The notes below the pieces were generated by a model, which ran no database searches, had not been told where the DNA came from, and saw nothing but the letters and a program-made list of their open reading frames with translations. From Candidatus Methylacidiphilales bacterium (GTDB lineage: Bacteria; Verrucomicrobiota; Verrucomicrobiia; Methylacidiphilales; JAAUTS01), in the NCBI GenBank assembly GCA_028713655.1, contig JAQTNW010000042.1, positions 1 through 32,018 of the forward strand: DNA of 32,018 nucleotides, read 5' to 3'. Positions 1 through 7,303 of this stretch are shown in pieces (within the stretch, counting starts at the first letter, position 1; the number at the start of each line of letters is the position of its first letter). Made by a program: the position numbers and the translations under genes.

Positions 1-352
1 CATTGGCGTCCAAATGACAACTGGCTGCCATTGGCAAGCTGAGCAAAATATCTTCCCGGATCGATAGCGTCAAGTCGATTGACTCCTGGGTCGTGATTGG
101 GAGCGCGCATGCGAAGTCGGGTATGGCCACAGACACGGGCAGGGGTTCCTGGCAGCGGGCGCAATCCATTTTCACTGTGGAGGTTATATGACCTCGCACC
201 AAAAGTTCGTCCTGAACCCTTTCCACATGAAATTCGTACTCAAGGGGTGACCAAACCTCGCTGCCCAGAATCTTGAGGTCATAGGGCTCCGGATCCAGTT
301 TCCCGGAGAGGTCAAGCGGCCCGTCCAACAGGTCGGCTACCCGGATTTTCAT
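1..352 (-). CDS. yceD: YceD/DUF177 family protein, C-terminus cut by window edge
   Basis: The first 117 codons are visible, read from an ATG at 352. The protein begins MKIRVADLLDGPLDLSGKL and carries a CARC pair (Cys-Ala-Arg-Cys) followed by a second-half segment SIDLTLSIREDILLSLP and a later Cys-His. This arrangement of a CxxC-type pair inside a beta-rich protein is typical of the DUF177/YceD family, linked in other bacteria to 23S rRNA accumulation and usually encoded next to rpmF, which would lie just outside the window. The start codon overlaps the coaD stop codon (ATGA), so the two are probably translationally coupled. Family assignment is from remembered motifs; the biochemical role is poorly known in the family as a whole. 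Confidence 0.75.
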   Translation of the reverse strand, partial: MKIRVADLLDGPLDLSGKLDPEPYDLKILGSEVWSPLEYEFHVERVQDELLVRGHITSTVKMDCARCQEPLPVSVAIPDFACALPITTQESIDLTLSIREDILLSLPMAASCHLDAN

Positions 353-834
353 AAAAATTTGTTTTTGAGCGCCGTCCGGACCGATTTCGGCACAAAGCAG
401 TCAATCGCGCCGCCCAGGCGTGCGATTTCCTTTACGATGCGGGAGCTGAGATAGGTGTAGTTGTCCTTTGGCATGAGAAAAATGGTTTCGATCCGCGGAT
501 TCAGCTTGCGGTTCATCAAGGCGAGCTGAAATTCAAATTCAAAGTCGGATACGGCCCTCAACCCGCGGATGACGGCCGTGGCTTCCCGCCGTTCTGCGTA
601 ATCAACCAACAATCCCTCAAGGCACTCGATGCGTAAGCGCTTGTGCTCGGGCAAGGCGAGGATGGCTTCCCGGACAAGATCCGTGCGTTCCTGAAGGGTG
701 AAGAGCGGATTTTTGTCGGAGTTTTGGGCCACGGCGATGATGACTTCATCGAACAGCCGCAGAGCCCGCTCGACGACATCGAGGTGGCCGTTGGTGATCG
801 GATCAAAACTGCCGGGATAAATGGCGCGTCTCAT
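349..834 (-). CDS. coaD: Phosphopantetheine adenylyltransferase
   Basis: CoaD transfers AMP from ATP to 4'-phosphopantetheine to give dephospho-CoA, the penultimate step of coenzyme A synthesis, in the cytosol. At 161 residues it has the usual family length. The N-terminus RRAIYPGSFDPITNGHLDV holds the nucleotidyltransferase T/HxGH motif (TNGH, near residue 17), and YLSSRIVKEIARLGG near the C-terminus is the ISSR-type motif. The downstream VIRGLRAVSDFEFEFQ segment is also diagnostic. A GGAG Shine-Dalgarno sits five bases before the ATG. It lies 188 bp downstream of prmC and overlaps the downstream yceD by four bases, so it probably forms a small housekeeping operon. Confidence 0.96.
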   Translation of the reverse strand: MRRAIYPGSFDPITNGHLDVVERALRLFDEVIIAVAQNSDKNPLFTLQERTDLVREAILALPEHKRLRIECLEGLLVDYAERREATAVIRGLRAVSDFEFEFQLALMNRKLNPRIETIFLMPKDNYTYLSSRIVKEIARLGGAIDCFVPKSVRTALKNKFL

Positions 835-896
835 TTAGGCTCCATCCTGCGAAAAAGCAGCGGGGATGTAAAGCTTGGCCGCAACGCCTTCACAGC

Positions 897-924
897 TTTA
901 AGTTTGTAAGTCTTAAGTTTTAAG
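897..924. repeat. AT-rich dispersed repeat, copy 1
   Basis: A 28-bp stretch of alternating TTTAAG / TTAAG-like units sits in the gap between coaD and prmC. A near-identical copy, with one mismatch, is at 27159-27186. It is not coding. The internal partial symmetry (CTTAAG cores) suggests a decayed short tandem or palindromic element. Confidence 0.6.
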
Positions 925-937
925 TACCGAGTTTTTT

Positions 938-1000
938 ATCTGCGCAATCTGCGGTCCAAATGTTTTCCATCTGTGTAGATCCGTGTTCATCCGTGGTTAA
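938..1000. repeat. Degenerate ATCTGYG / ATCCGTG tandem repeat
   Basis: The coaD-prmC gap contains five or so degenerate units of the form ATCTGCG, ATCTGTG, ATCCGTG and CATCCGTGG. Text of this type recurs in intergenic DNA of many environmental bacteria as far as I recall, but only one copy is seen in this window. No gene, promoter or clear terminator was recognised in the rest of the 835-1022 gap. Confidence 0.4.
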
Positions 1001-1022
1001 AAATGTGTTCTTTTTGTATCTC

Positions 1023-1844
1023 TCAACGTTTCCCGTGGATAAACCGGGGTACCTGGTTCAGGTCTTCACGGACTTTCACGGTGGCGAATCCCGATTCCCG
1101 CAAGAGCACGGATACCGGCTCCCCGTGGGAGGCGCCGGCTTCAAGGAAGATATGTGAAGTCGTCGGCCGGGTTCGGGCGATCAGGCGCCGGATAGGGTCC
1201 AGGCCGTCGCTCCCGCCATCCAGGGCCAGAGGCGGATCAAAGCGGACTTCGGGCTGGAGATTGGTCATTTCCTCCGATGTGAGATAGGGAAGATTGGCGA
1301 CAATGACATGTGATTCATCCGGAACAGGCAGGAGATCCTCCTGAAGCCATGAAATTTCAGCGCTGGGATTCCGCGCCTGGTTTCGTTTGGCCAGTTCGAG
1401 CGCGGCGGGGCTGGTGTCCGTGGCGGCCAGGCGCCAGCCCGGCAGATGTTTGGCAAGGGCGAGAACGATGGCACCCGTTCCTGTGCCGACATCGTACAGC
1501 AATCCAGCCGGTTCATTTTTCAATGTTTCAGCCACCCAGGCCACTAACACCTCGGTTTCAGGACGGGGAACCAGAGCCTGAGGCCCGCATTCGAGCGTCA
1601 GTCCGTAAAAAGGGGTTTCTCCCAGAATGTGCTGGAGCGGTTCGCGGTCGGCACGGCGTTTGACCAGCGGGCGCAGGGCGTCGAGTTCCCCGGGTTTGAG
1701 TTCCTGCTCGAACTGCAAATACAGGGACATCCGCGGCAGCTTCAACACATGGGACAAAATAAGTTCAATCTGCAGGCGCGGGGATTCGACGCCTTTTTGC
1801 GCGAAGTACTCCGTGGTCTTGTTGATCAGTTCCAGGATTTTCAA
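1023..1844 (-). CDS. prmC: Peptide chain release factor N5-glutamine methyltransferase
   Basis: PrmC (HemK) methylates the GGQ glutamine of release factors RF1 and RF2 using S-adenosylmethionine. The 273-residue protein has an N-terminal helical domain (about residues 1-90, with the HILGETPFYGL segment near residue 93), a SAM-binding glycine loop YDVGTGTGAIVLALA near residue 117, and the substrate motif at residues 184-187. That motif reads N-L-P-Y, not the classical N-P-P-Y. No ATG is available near the N-terminus; translation appears to begin at TTG (1844), giving the natural start MKILELI. prfA, a frequent neighbour in other genomes, is not upstream here. Identity is secure; the TTG start and the Leu substitution are the odd points. 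Confidence 0.93.
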   Translation of the reverse strand: MKILELINKTTEYFAQKGVESPRLQIELILSHVLKLPRMSLYLQFEQELKPGELDALRPLVKRRADREPLQHILGETPFYGLTLECGPQALVPRPETEVLVAWVAETLKNEPAGLLYDVGTGTGAIVLALAKHLPGWRLAATDTSPAALELAKRNQARNPSAEISWLQEDLLPVPDESHVIVANLPYLTSEEMTNLQPEVRFDPPLALDGGSDGLDPIRRLIARTRPTTSHIFLEAGASHGEPVSVLLRESGFATVKVREDLNQVPRFIHGKR

Positions 1845-2018
1845 TCCCGTCCAGAATAGGAGGGAACTCCGGCTGCCAAAAGGAAAATAGAACTCAGGCT
1901 GGCCAGAAAAAGTCGGATGCTACATACTTCGTACCGATGGCTGGGGAATGTAAACAACCGCTGCATGACTGGCTTAAACCCGTTGACTCAGCCAAAGGCG
2001 AATTGTATTATCCCAACC

Positions 2019-2665
2019 ATGCAGACCCCCTACGCTCGCCCCTGCACCTTGCAAGACAGGTTGAGTCAGAGGCCGGTGTCGGAAGCGGAGGCAATCGAAC
2101 AGGTTCGGAGGTCGGGCATCGAGCCGCGGCCGGTCGGCTCCTTGGAAGAATGGCGGAAGACAAGGTACTTACCGAGTTTTCATCGGAAACATTCCACAAC
2201 GCCCTTGGCGAATTAAAAAATCTCGGAAAAACCGAGCATCTCGTTTTCCACCCAGGCGGCGCCCCGCGCTGCTATCGCGTGACCGACGCGGGCCAGTATG
2301 GCGCGGGTGGTGATTTGATCGAATATCTCCGCCGCCTTGCCTACAGCAACAAGCTTTTCAATGACGACTTTCAAGTTGAAGGCGTGGTCAAAGACCCGAC
2401 ATCAGGGGCGTATAGCCTTGTCGTAAGCCAGCCCTGGATTGCGGACGCCCGCGACGCGGAACCGGACGAAATCCGGAGGTACTTTGAGGACCACGGATTC
2501 CAACGCATCAGCAGCCTGTCGTACCGGAAGGGCGATATTGTTGTGACCGACGCCGCTCCCGGCAATGTGATCATCGACGACAAGGGCGTTGCATATCCGA
2601 TTGATGTGGGTATTGAAGGAGCCGAAGGATCGCTGCTCCCGGATATCGACGAAAATCAGGGATAA
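2019..2665 (+). pseudogene. Kinase-fold (polyvalent-protein-like) gene, apparently frameshifted
   Basis: Two adjacent frames look like parts of one protein. From ATG 2019 one frame reads MQTPYARPCTLQDRLSQRP then SLEEWRK, a sensible N-terminus, but it loses sense after about 2160 and stops by 2216. The next frame, open from 1937, becomes protein-like only from about 2150 (EDKVLTEFSSETFHNALGEL) and runs to 2665. The second part has GKTEHLVFH, LRRLAYSNKLFNDD, VVSQPWI, VVTDAAPGNVII and YPIDV. These resemble the kinase-like domain of phage and mobile-element polyvalent proteins, where D-x4-N and IDV stand for the catalytic loop and the metal-binding Asp. A one-base frameshift near 2150-2170 is the simplest reading. 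Alternatively, a shorter intact gene starts at ATG 2150 (171 aa). Substrate and role are unknown. Confidence 0.5.
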
Positions 2666-2695
2666 ATGGAGGGACGACCGCTGTGTCGTCCCATT
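2666..2695 (-). repeat. REP-like hairpin element, copy 1
   Basis: A 30-bp element begins one base after the stop codon at 2665. Its core is GGGACGAC, a six-base loop and GTCGTCCC, a perfect 8-bp stem. The reverse complement is identical over all 30 bases to 13967-13996, and a decayed copy starts at 17962. It looks like a bacterial REP or MITE-type repeat. It could also act as a transcription terminator or 3'-end stabiliser, but it has no T tract. Confidence 0.75.
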
Positions 2696-2743
2696 GATCG
2701 GGATTGGCTTGAACCACCAAGGCACAAAGACACCGGAATAGAA

Positions 2744-2773
2744 TTGGCTGCTCGAAAGTTTGCGAGCTATAAT
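2744..2773 (+). promoter_or_regulatory. Promoter of fdhD operon with inverted repeat in spacer
   Basis: A -35 box TTGGCT (2744-2749) is followed after 18 bp by a perfect -10 box TATAAT (2768-2773), about 43 bp before the fdhD ATG. The spacer is bounded by GCTCG (2750-2754) and CGAGC (2763-2767), an inverted repeat exactly between the two boxes, which could be an operator. The match is seen directly; promoter and operator activity are inferred. Confidence 0.55.
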
Positions 2774-2815
2774 GGAAACAATCCGGCCAAATAAATTTCT
2801 ACTGAGCACAGTCCC

Positions 2816-3655
2816 ATGATCTCAATCGCGACAAACCCAGGCGTCATTCACAGCTCAATCCATCGCTTCCATAATGGAGCGAGTGTTGTAGAGGAAGATG
2901 AACTGGCGGTGGAAGCGCCGCTTGAAATCCAGCTCGGCTACATGAGCAAGGGCTGGCGTGTCCATAAAAGCGTGTCGATTACCATGCGCACACCGGGGCA
3001 CGATTCCGAACTCGCCGCGGGTTTTTTACTGGGCGAGGGTATTATCGCCGAACCCGGGCACATTGAGCGCATCGAAACGCCAGCGGACAATGTCGTGCGC
3101 GTCGATTTGCAAGCGCAGGTTCGGGTGGATTTGCGGAGCCTTGAGCGGCATTTTTATGCGACTTCAAGTTGCGGTGTTTGCGGAAAAGCTTCCATCGCAG
3201 CGTTGCGTATGGGTTGCGGGCCGCAGGTCGTGATAAGCGGCCCCATTTTTTTCGCGGATGCGATTCATGGTCTGCCCGGAAAATTGCGCGAGACGCAGGA
3301 GGTCTTTGATCGAACAGGCGGACTGCACGCGGCCGCGTTGTTTAATCCTTCGTGTGAGCTGCTTTGCCGTCGCGAGGATGTGGGCCGGCACAATGCGGTG
3401 GACAAGCTCATTGGCGCGCGCTTGCTCGCCGACGAGCAGCCGCCATTTTCAGATAGCCTGATGCTGGTGAGCGGCCGCGCGAGTTTCGAGTTGATGCAAA
3501 AAACGCTTGCGGCGGGCATCCCCATTCTGGCCGCCGTCGGCGCGCCTTCGAGCCTGGCGGTTGATCTGGCGCGGGAGGCGGGAGCGACATTGCTTGGATT
3601 TGTGCGTGACGGCAGATTCAACATTTACACCCATCCGGAGAGGATCCAGTCATGA
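2816..3655 (+). CDS. fdhD: Formate dehydrogenase accessory sulfurtransferase FdhD
   Basis: FdhD passes sulfur from a cysteine desulfurase to the molybdenum (or tungsten) cofactor of formate dehydrogenases, acting in the cytosol. The 279-residue protein has normal family length. The diagnostic catalytic loop SSCGVCGKASI places the two cysteines at 119 and 122. Other family segments are MRTPGHDSELAAGFLLGEG (about 58-76), CRREDVGRHNAVDKLIG (about 184-200) and LVSGRASFELMQK. No clear Shine-Dalgarno precedes the ATG. Its stop overlaps the start of the oxidoreductase gene (ATGA), which is the likely client enzyme. Confidence 0.95.
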   Translation: MISIATNPGVIHSSIHRFHNGASVVEEDELAVEAPLEIQLGYMSKGWRVHKSVSITMRTPGHDSELAAGFLLGEGIIAEPGHIERIETPADNVVRVDLQAQVRVDLRSLERHFYATSSCGVCGKASIAALRMGCGPQVVISGPIFFADAIHGLPGKLRETQEVFDRTGGLHAAALFNPSCELLCRREDVGRHNAVDKLIGARLLADEQPPFSDSLMLVSGRASFELMQKTLAAGIPILAAVGAPSSLAVDLAREAGATLLGFVRDGRFNIYTHPERIQS

Positions 3656-6024
3656 ATGAGCCAAGGACTCCGGCGCCAGGCGTGCAGTCGCCGGAAGACA
3701 GTGGCAGTGTCCGGATTGGCAAAAGTTCCAAGGCTGCGGCGGGCGTGCCCGGCGTTTTGCAAGCCGGACGTTTCGCTTGGAAGGAGATGGGCCTCGTGCG
3801 CAGCGTGCGGACGCTTTTGAAGCTGAATCAAAAGAAAGGTTTTGACTGCCAGAGTTGCGCATGGCCGACCTCGGATGAAGGGCGCCATGTGTTTGAATTC
3901 TGCGAAAATGGCGCCAAGGCCGCTGCCGACGAGGCGACGACGAAACGCATCACGCCCGATTTTTTCCGCGAACACAGCGTCACGGATCTTGCCGCCCGTT
4001 CGGACTACTGGCTCGGACAGCAGGGTCGGCTTATGCACCCGATGATTCTGCGCGAAGGGGCCACGCACTATGAACCGATTGAGTGGGATGAGGCGTTCAA
4101 GCGCATCGCCGCGGAACTCAACGCGCTGGGCTCGCCTAACGAAGCGGCGTTTTACACATCGGGTCGCACGAGCAATGAGGCGGCGTTTCTCTACCAGCTT
4201 TTTGCGCGGCAGTTTGGCACCAACAATCTGCCTGATTGCTCGAACATGTGCCATGAGTCGAGCGGCGCGGCGCTCAGCGAGACCATCGGCATCGGCAAGG
4301 GTTGCGTGATGCTCGAGGATTTTGAAAAGGCGGACGCCATTTTTATCATTGGACAGAACCCTGGCACGAATCATCCGCGGATGTTGATCTCGCTTGAGGC
4401 GGCCAAGGCGCGGGGCTGCGCCATCGTCAGCATCAATCCGCTTCCCGAGGTCGGAAACTTTCGTTTCAAGAATCCGCAGAATTTCCAAAACCCCTTGCGT
4501 GCCCTGCCAACGCTGCTTGGCAAGGGGACGTCCCTTTCCAATCTGTGGTTGCAGGTGCAGATCAACGGCGACCTCGCGTTGTTCCAGGGCATCATGAAGG
4601 AAATGCTTGCCGACGAGGATCGTCAGCCGGGCAGCGTATTCGATCATGCCTTTATCCGCGAGCACACCACCGGTTTCGACGAGTTCATCGAAGCCCTGCG
4701 GCGGACAAGCTGGGAGGAGATCATGGCCGGGAGCGGCTTGACACGCGAATCGATCCGCCATGCGGCCGACATCGCTGTGCGCTCGAAGCGGATTATTTGT
4801 TGCTGGGCGATGGGCCTCACGCAGCATAAGAATGCGGTCGCGACCATTCAATCGGTCATGAATTTTCTGTTCCTTGGCGGCCACATCGGACGGCCCGGCG
4901 CAGGGCCCTGCCCGGTGCGCGGGCATTCCAACGTGCAGGGGGATCGCACGATGGGAATTTGGGAACGGATGGGCGATGCTTTTCTTGACAGGCTTGGCGC
5001 GGAGTTTGGGTTCCAGCCGCCGCGCGATCACGGCGCCGACACGGTTGATGCGCTCAAAGCCATGCACGAAGGGCGGATCAAGGCGTTCTTCGCGCTCGGC
5101 GGTAATTTTCTCTCGGCCACGCCCGACACGAATTTTACCGCGCAGGCGTTGAGCAAGTGCCGCCTCACCGCGCAGGTTTCGACCAAGCTCAATCGCGCGC
5201 ATTTAATCACCGGGCGCACCGCGCTTATTTTGCCCTGTCTGGGGCGCACGGAGATCGACAGGCAGGCGGCGGGCGGGCAATTCGTCACCGTCGAGGACAG
5301 CATGGGAATCATCAACTCCTCGCGCGGCCATCTGGAGCCTGCGTCGGCGCATTTGCTCAGCGAGCCGGCGATCATCGCGCGGTTGGCTCGTGCGACATTG
5401 TGCGAGCGTGGGACAGTCGATTGGGAATCGCTGGCCGGGAACTATGACCGCATTCGCGACAGCATTGAGCGCGTGGTTCCGGGATTTGAGCGCTACAACG
5501 AGCGCATCCGGCTTGGGGTGTTTCATCTGCCGAATCCGGCGCGGGACGAACGCCGGTTCGGGAAGGGTGGAAGGGCTAAATTTACAGTCCATCCCATTCC
5601 GGTTCATACGCTCGCTCCCGGCCAGTTCATGATGATGACGATGCGCAGCCATGACCAATTCAACACCACCATCTACGGCCTCGACGACCGCTACCGCGGC
5701 GTCTTCAACGGCCGCCGTGTTGTCTTTTTGAATGCCGAGGACATGGCCGAGGCCGGTTTGCAGCAGGGCCAGCTTGTGGATCTAACCAGCCATTTTGAAG
5801 GCGTCGAGCGGATTGCGCCGCATTTTTTTGTCGCGCCGTATTCGATTCCGCGCCGTTGCGCCGCGACCTATTTCCCCGAGGCCAACGTGCTCGTTCCGAT
5901 CAACAGCGTGGCGGATCGCAGCAACACGCCTGCCTCCAAATCCGTCATCATCACCATTGCGCCCTCGCCCGATGCGGAAGCAATCATCGCGGATTTGGCC
6001 CGTGATTTGTCAAATCGGAGTTGA
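3652..6024 (+). CDS. FdhF/YdeP-family molybdopterin oxidoreductase (formate-dehydrogenase-like)
   Basis: At 790 residues this matches the FdhF/YdeP clade of molybdopterin oxidoreductases, related to formate dehydrogenase H. The N-terminal part has GFDCQSCAWP with Cys66 and Cys69 and a further Cys near residue 84. DCSNMCHESSG follows (Cys196, Cys200), then IGQNPGTNHPRM and GRPGAGPCPVRGHSNVQGDRT, typical of the bis-MGD binding domains. The C-terminal domain with MMTMRSHDQFNTT and VAPYSIPRRCAATYFPEAN is the molydopterin dinucleotide-binding fold. The start is preceded by a strong GGAGAGG site. No iron-sulfur electron-transfer or membrane subunit is adjacent, so electron partner and substrate are unknown. 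E. coli YdeP has been tied to acid resistance; true formate oxidation is not shown here. Confidence 0.9.
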   Translation: MNEPRTPAPGVQSPEDSGSVRIGKSSKAAAGVPGVLQAGRFAWKEMGLVRSVRTLLKLNQKKGFDCQSCAWPTSDEGRHVFEFCENGAKAAADEATTKRITPDFFREHSVTDLAARSDYWLGQQGRLMHPMILREGATHYEPIEWDEAFKRIAAELNALGSPNEAAFYTSGRTSNEAAFLYQLFARQFGTNNLPDCSNMCHESSGAALSETIGIGKGCVMLEDFEKADAIFIIGQNPGTNHPRMLISLEAAKARGCAIVSINPLPEVGNFRFKNPQNFQNPLRALPTLLGKGTSLSNLWLQVQINGDLALFQGIMKEMLADEDRQPGSVFDHAFIREHTTGFDEFIEALRRTSWEEIMAGSGLTRESIRHAADIAVRSKRIICCWAMGLTQHKNAVATIQSVMNFLFLGGHIGRPGAGPCPVRGHSNVQGDRTMGIWERMGDAFLDRLGAEFGFQPPRDHGADTVDALKAMHEGRIKAFFALGGNFLSATPDTNFTAQALSKCRLTAQVSTKLNRAHLITGRTALILPCLGRTEIDRQAAGGQFVTVEDSMGIINSSRGHLEPASAHLLSEPAIIARLARATLCERGTVDWESLAGNYDRIRDSIERVVPGFERYNERIRLGVFHLPNPARDERRFGKGGRAKFTVHPIPVHTLAPGQFMMMTMRSHDQFNTTIYGLDDRYRGVFNGRRVVFLNAEDMAEAGLQQGQLVDLTSHFEGVERIAPHFFVAPYSIPRRCAATYFPEANVLVPINSVADRSNTPASKSVIITIAPSPDAEAIIADLARDLSNRS

Positions 6025-6354
6025 TCTCAATCCCCTCCATTTTCAGGAGCGCGGGCATCCTGCCCGCACCGCTGCGCATCCTGCACAGCGGATGCTTTGG
6101 GGCATGTTTATTTTTTCTGGATCATCACAGCCCGGAAGACAACACCCCCCGAAGCGGTCGCCGCGGCGACCTTTCCGCCCCTCTTGATAGAGGGGATTGG
6201 CCTCGCGATGGCGCATTCACGCGTCCGCGTTCCGCCGCAGCGGACGAGGAGCGAGGCGACGCGGCAATCCATGCCGTCTCCGATTCCCGAGCGAACACAG
6301 TTGCGGACATGCTTGATGTCGGCCATGATTTACTTGCTGATAGCCGATACCCAT
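6025..6354. other. Repeat-rich intergenic region
   Basis: This 330-bp gap holds no convincing gene. At 6051-6067 there is a perfect hairpin (GCGGGC, five-base loop, GCCCGC) 27 bp after the oxidoreductase stop; it lacks a T tract, so terminator function is uncertain. At 6147-6200 lies one copy of a repeat whose inverted, diverged partner is at 27218-27271. A reading frame continues upstream of the LolA-like gene through this region, but its composition follows the repeats and is not protein-like. Confidence 0.6.
6147..6200 (-). repeat. Dispersed repeat, inverted partner of 27218-27271
   Basis: The segment starts with CCCCGAAGCG and includes CTTTCCGCCCCT, a short spacer and AGAGGGGATT. The reverse complement of 27218-27271 carries the same three blocks in the same order with a diverged middle. 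CCCCTC...GAGGGG makes a short internal hairpin. Likely a mobile or recombinogenic intergenic repeat. Confidence 0.5.
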
Positions 6355-7122
6355 ATGAACTGCAAAACTTTTGAAATCTTGAAAAAAATAAACCAGAACC
6401 GCCTTATCCTGACGCTGGGTTTCCTTGCTGCACTGCTTGCATGGCCGCAAGAGTCCCAGGCCCTCACAGCCAATGAGATTGTCCAGAAGGTCGCCGCGCG
6501 CGACAAGGTCCTGCAGGCGCGGCGCCGACAGTTTGATTATACCATCGCGATCACAGTCCAAAAATTGGATGAAAATGGAAAAATTGTTTCATCAAAAGTC
6601 ACAAGTGAGACGGTCGTCGGCGACAAACGTCCTTCTTATACCAGCAAGGCCGAAATGGACGACGCCCATGCCGAGTCGTTGCAACGCGCGGCGGATGAGC
6701 AGTCGAAAAAGGAACCCTTCAGCCTGTTGAACGTGATTTCGCATTTTACCTTCACGCGGGCAGGCGAGGAGACCGTGAATGGCGAACTCGCTTACAAGAT
6801 CCATTACAAGCCGAAGCCTGACATGCCCTTTCACAGCCGCGAGGAAAAAGTCATCAACCGGGTGGAGGGCGATCTTTGGGCTGCGGAGTCGGATTTTTCC
6901 CTGTTGCGCAACCAGGGGGCATTGGGTGAGCCGGTGTCCATCGCCTGGTTTTTTGCCACGTTACGGAACATGAAATACCGGTTCGACGCGCAGCGTTTGC
7001 CGAACGGCGATTTTGGCCCGGAGAGCGTGACGTATGAATTTCGGGTGATGATCCCGTTTGGCATGATTCATGAGCGGCATACGCGCCGCATGAGCGACTT
7101 CGAACTGCATCGTGGGAAGTGA
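6355..7122 (+). CDS. Exported protein of LolA-like type, function unknown
   Basis: From ATG 6355 the 255-residue protein starts MNCKTFEILKKINQNRL, followed by a hydrophobic stretch LILTLGFLAALLAWP and a likely cleavage site after SQA (about residue 34). The mature part begins LTANEIVQKVAARD, resembling the start of LolA/outer-membrane-lipoprotein-sorting-like domains, and continues with alternating beta-type strands (FDYTIAITVQKL, FTFTRAGEETVNGELAYKIHYKPKP). An open frame extends upstream to 6097 but crosses repeat DNA, so ATG 6355 was chosen. It sits 182 bp before the tolC-like gene on the same strand and may belong to the envelope or efflux group. The LolA-like fold is an inference; I do not recognise a named family. 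Confidence 0.6.
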   Translation: MNCKTFEILKKINQNRLILTLGFLAALLAWPQESQALTANEIVQKVAARDKVLQARRRQFDYTIAITVQKLDENGKIVSSKVTSETVVGDKRPSYTSKAEMDDAHAESLQRAADEQSKKEPFSLLNVISHFTFTRAGEETVNGELAYKIHYKPKPDMPFHSREEKVINRVEGDLWAAESDFSLLRNQGALGEPVSIAWFFATLRNMKYRFDAQRLPNGDFGPESVTYEFRVMIPFGMIHERHTRRMSDFELHRGK

Positions 7123-7193
7123 AATAAGTTTCAAGTCTCCCGCTTTCGTCCCGCGGATGACGGACTTTGCTGCGCAGGCAGGTTTCCCATCCA

Positions 7194-7223
7194 TTGAAAT
7201 CTGAGTCTATCTTTGGATAAAAA
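7194..7223 (+). promoter_or_regulatory. Possible promoter of the tolC-like gene
   Basis: TTGAAA (7194-7199) is followed after 18 bp by TAAAAA (7218-7223), about 80 bp before the chosen tolC-like start. The -35 matches the consensus at four of six positions or better, while the -10 is weak. Nothing else was seen in the 7123-7303 gap. Confidence 0.28.
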
Positions 7224-7303
7224 TATGGGCCTCCATTGCGAGCCTTGCACGTGGCTCATTTACACGGTTGCGCTGGGCTGATTCACAAACTACGATTGTC
7301 CGG

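Noticed and set aside
938-1000. ATCTGYG / ATCCGTG units as a possible CRISPR or iteron array
   Set aside because: Units are short, irregular and adjacent without spacers, and there are no cas or replication genes in the window.
3625-5202. A 525-codon open frame on the minus strand opposite the molybdopterin oxidoreductase gene
   Set aside because: It is a shadow of a GC-rich gene: arginine- and alanine-rich, no recognisable motif, and the plus-strand frame has clear family signatures along its whole length.
6051-6067. GCGGGC...GCCCGC hairpin as an intrinsic terminator of the fdhD operon
   Set aside because: There is no T tract after it on either strand; it is noted as a hairpin only.
6097-6354. 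The 86 extra codons upstream of the LolA-like protein start
   Set aside because: The translation is arginine- and proline-rich, crosses a dispersed repeat, and would bury the signal peptide at position 86 onwards.
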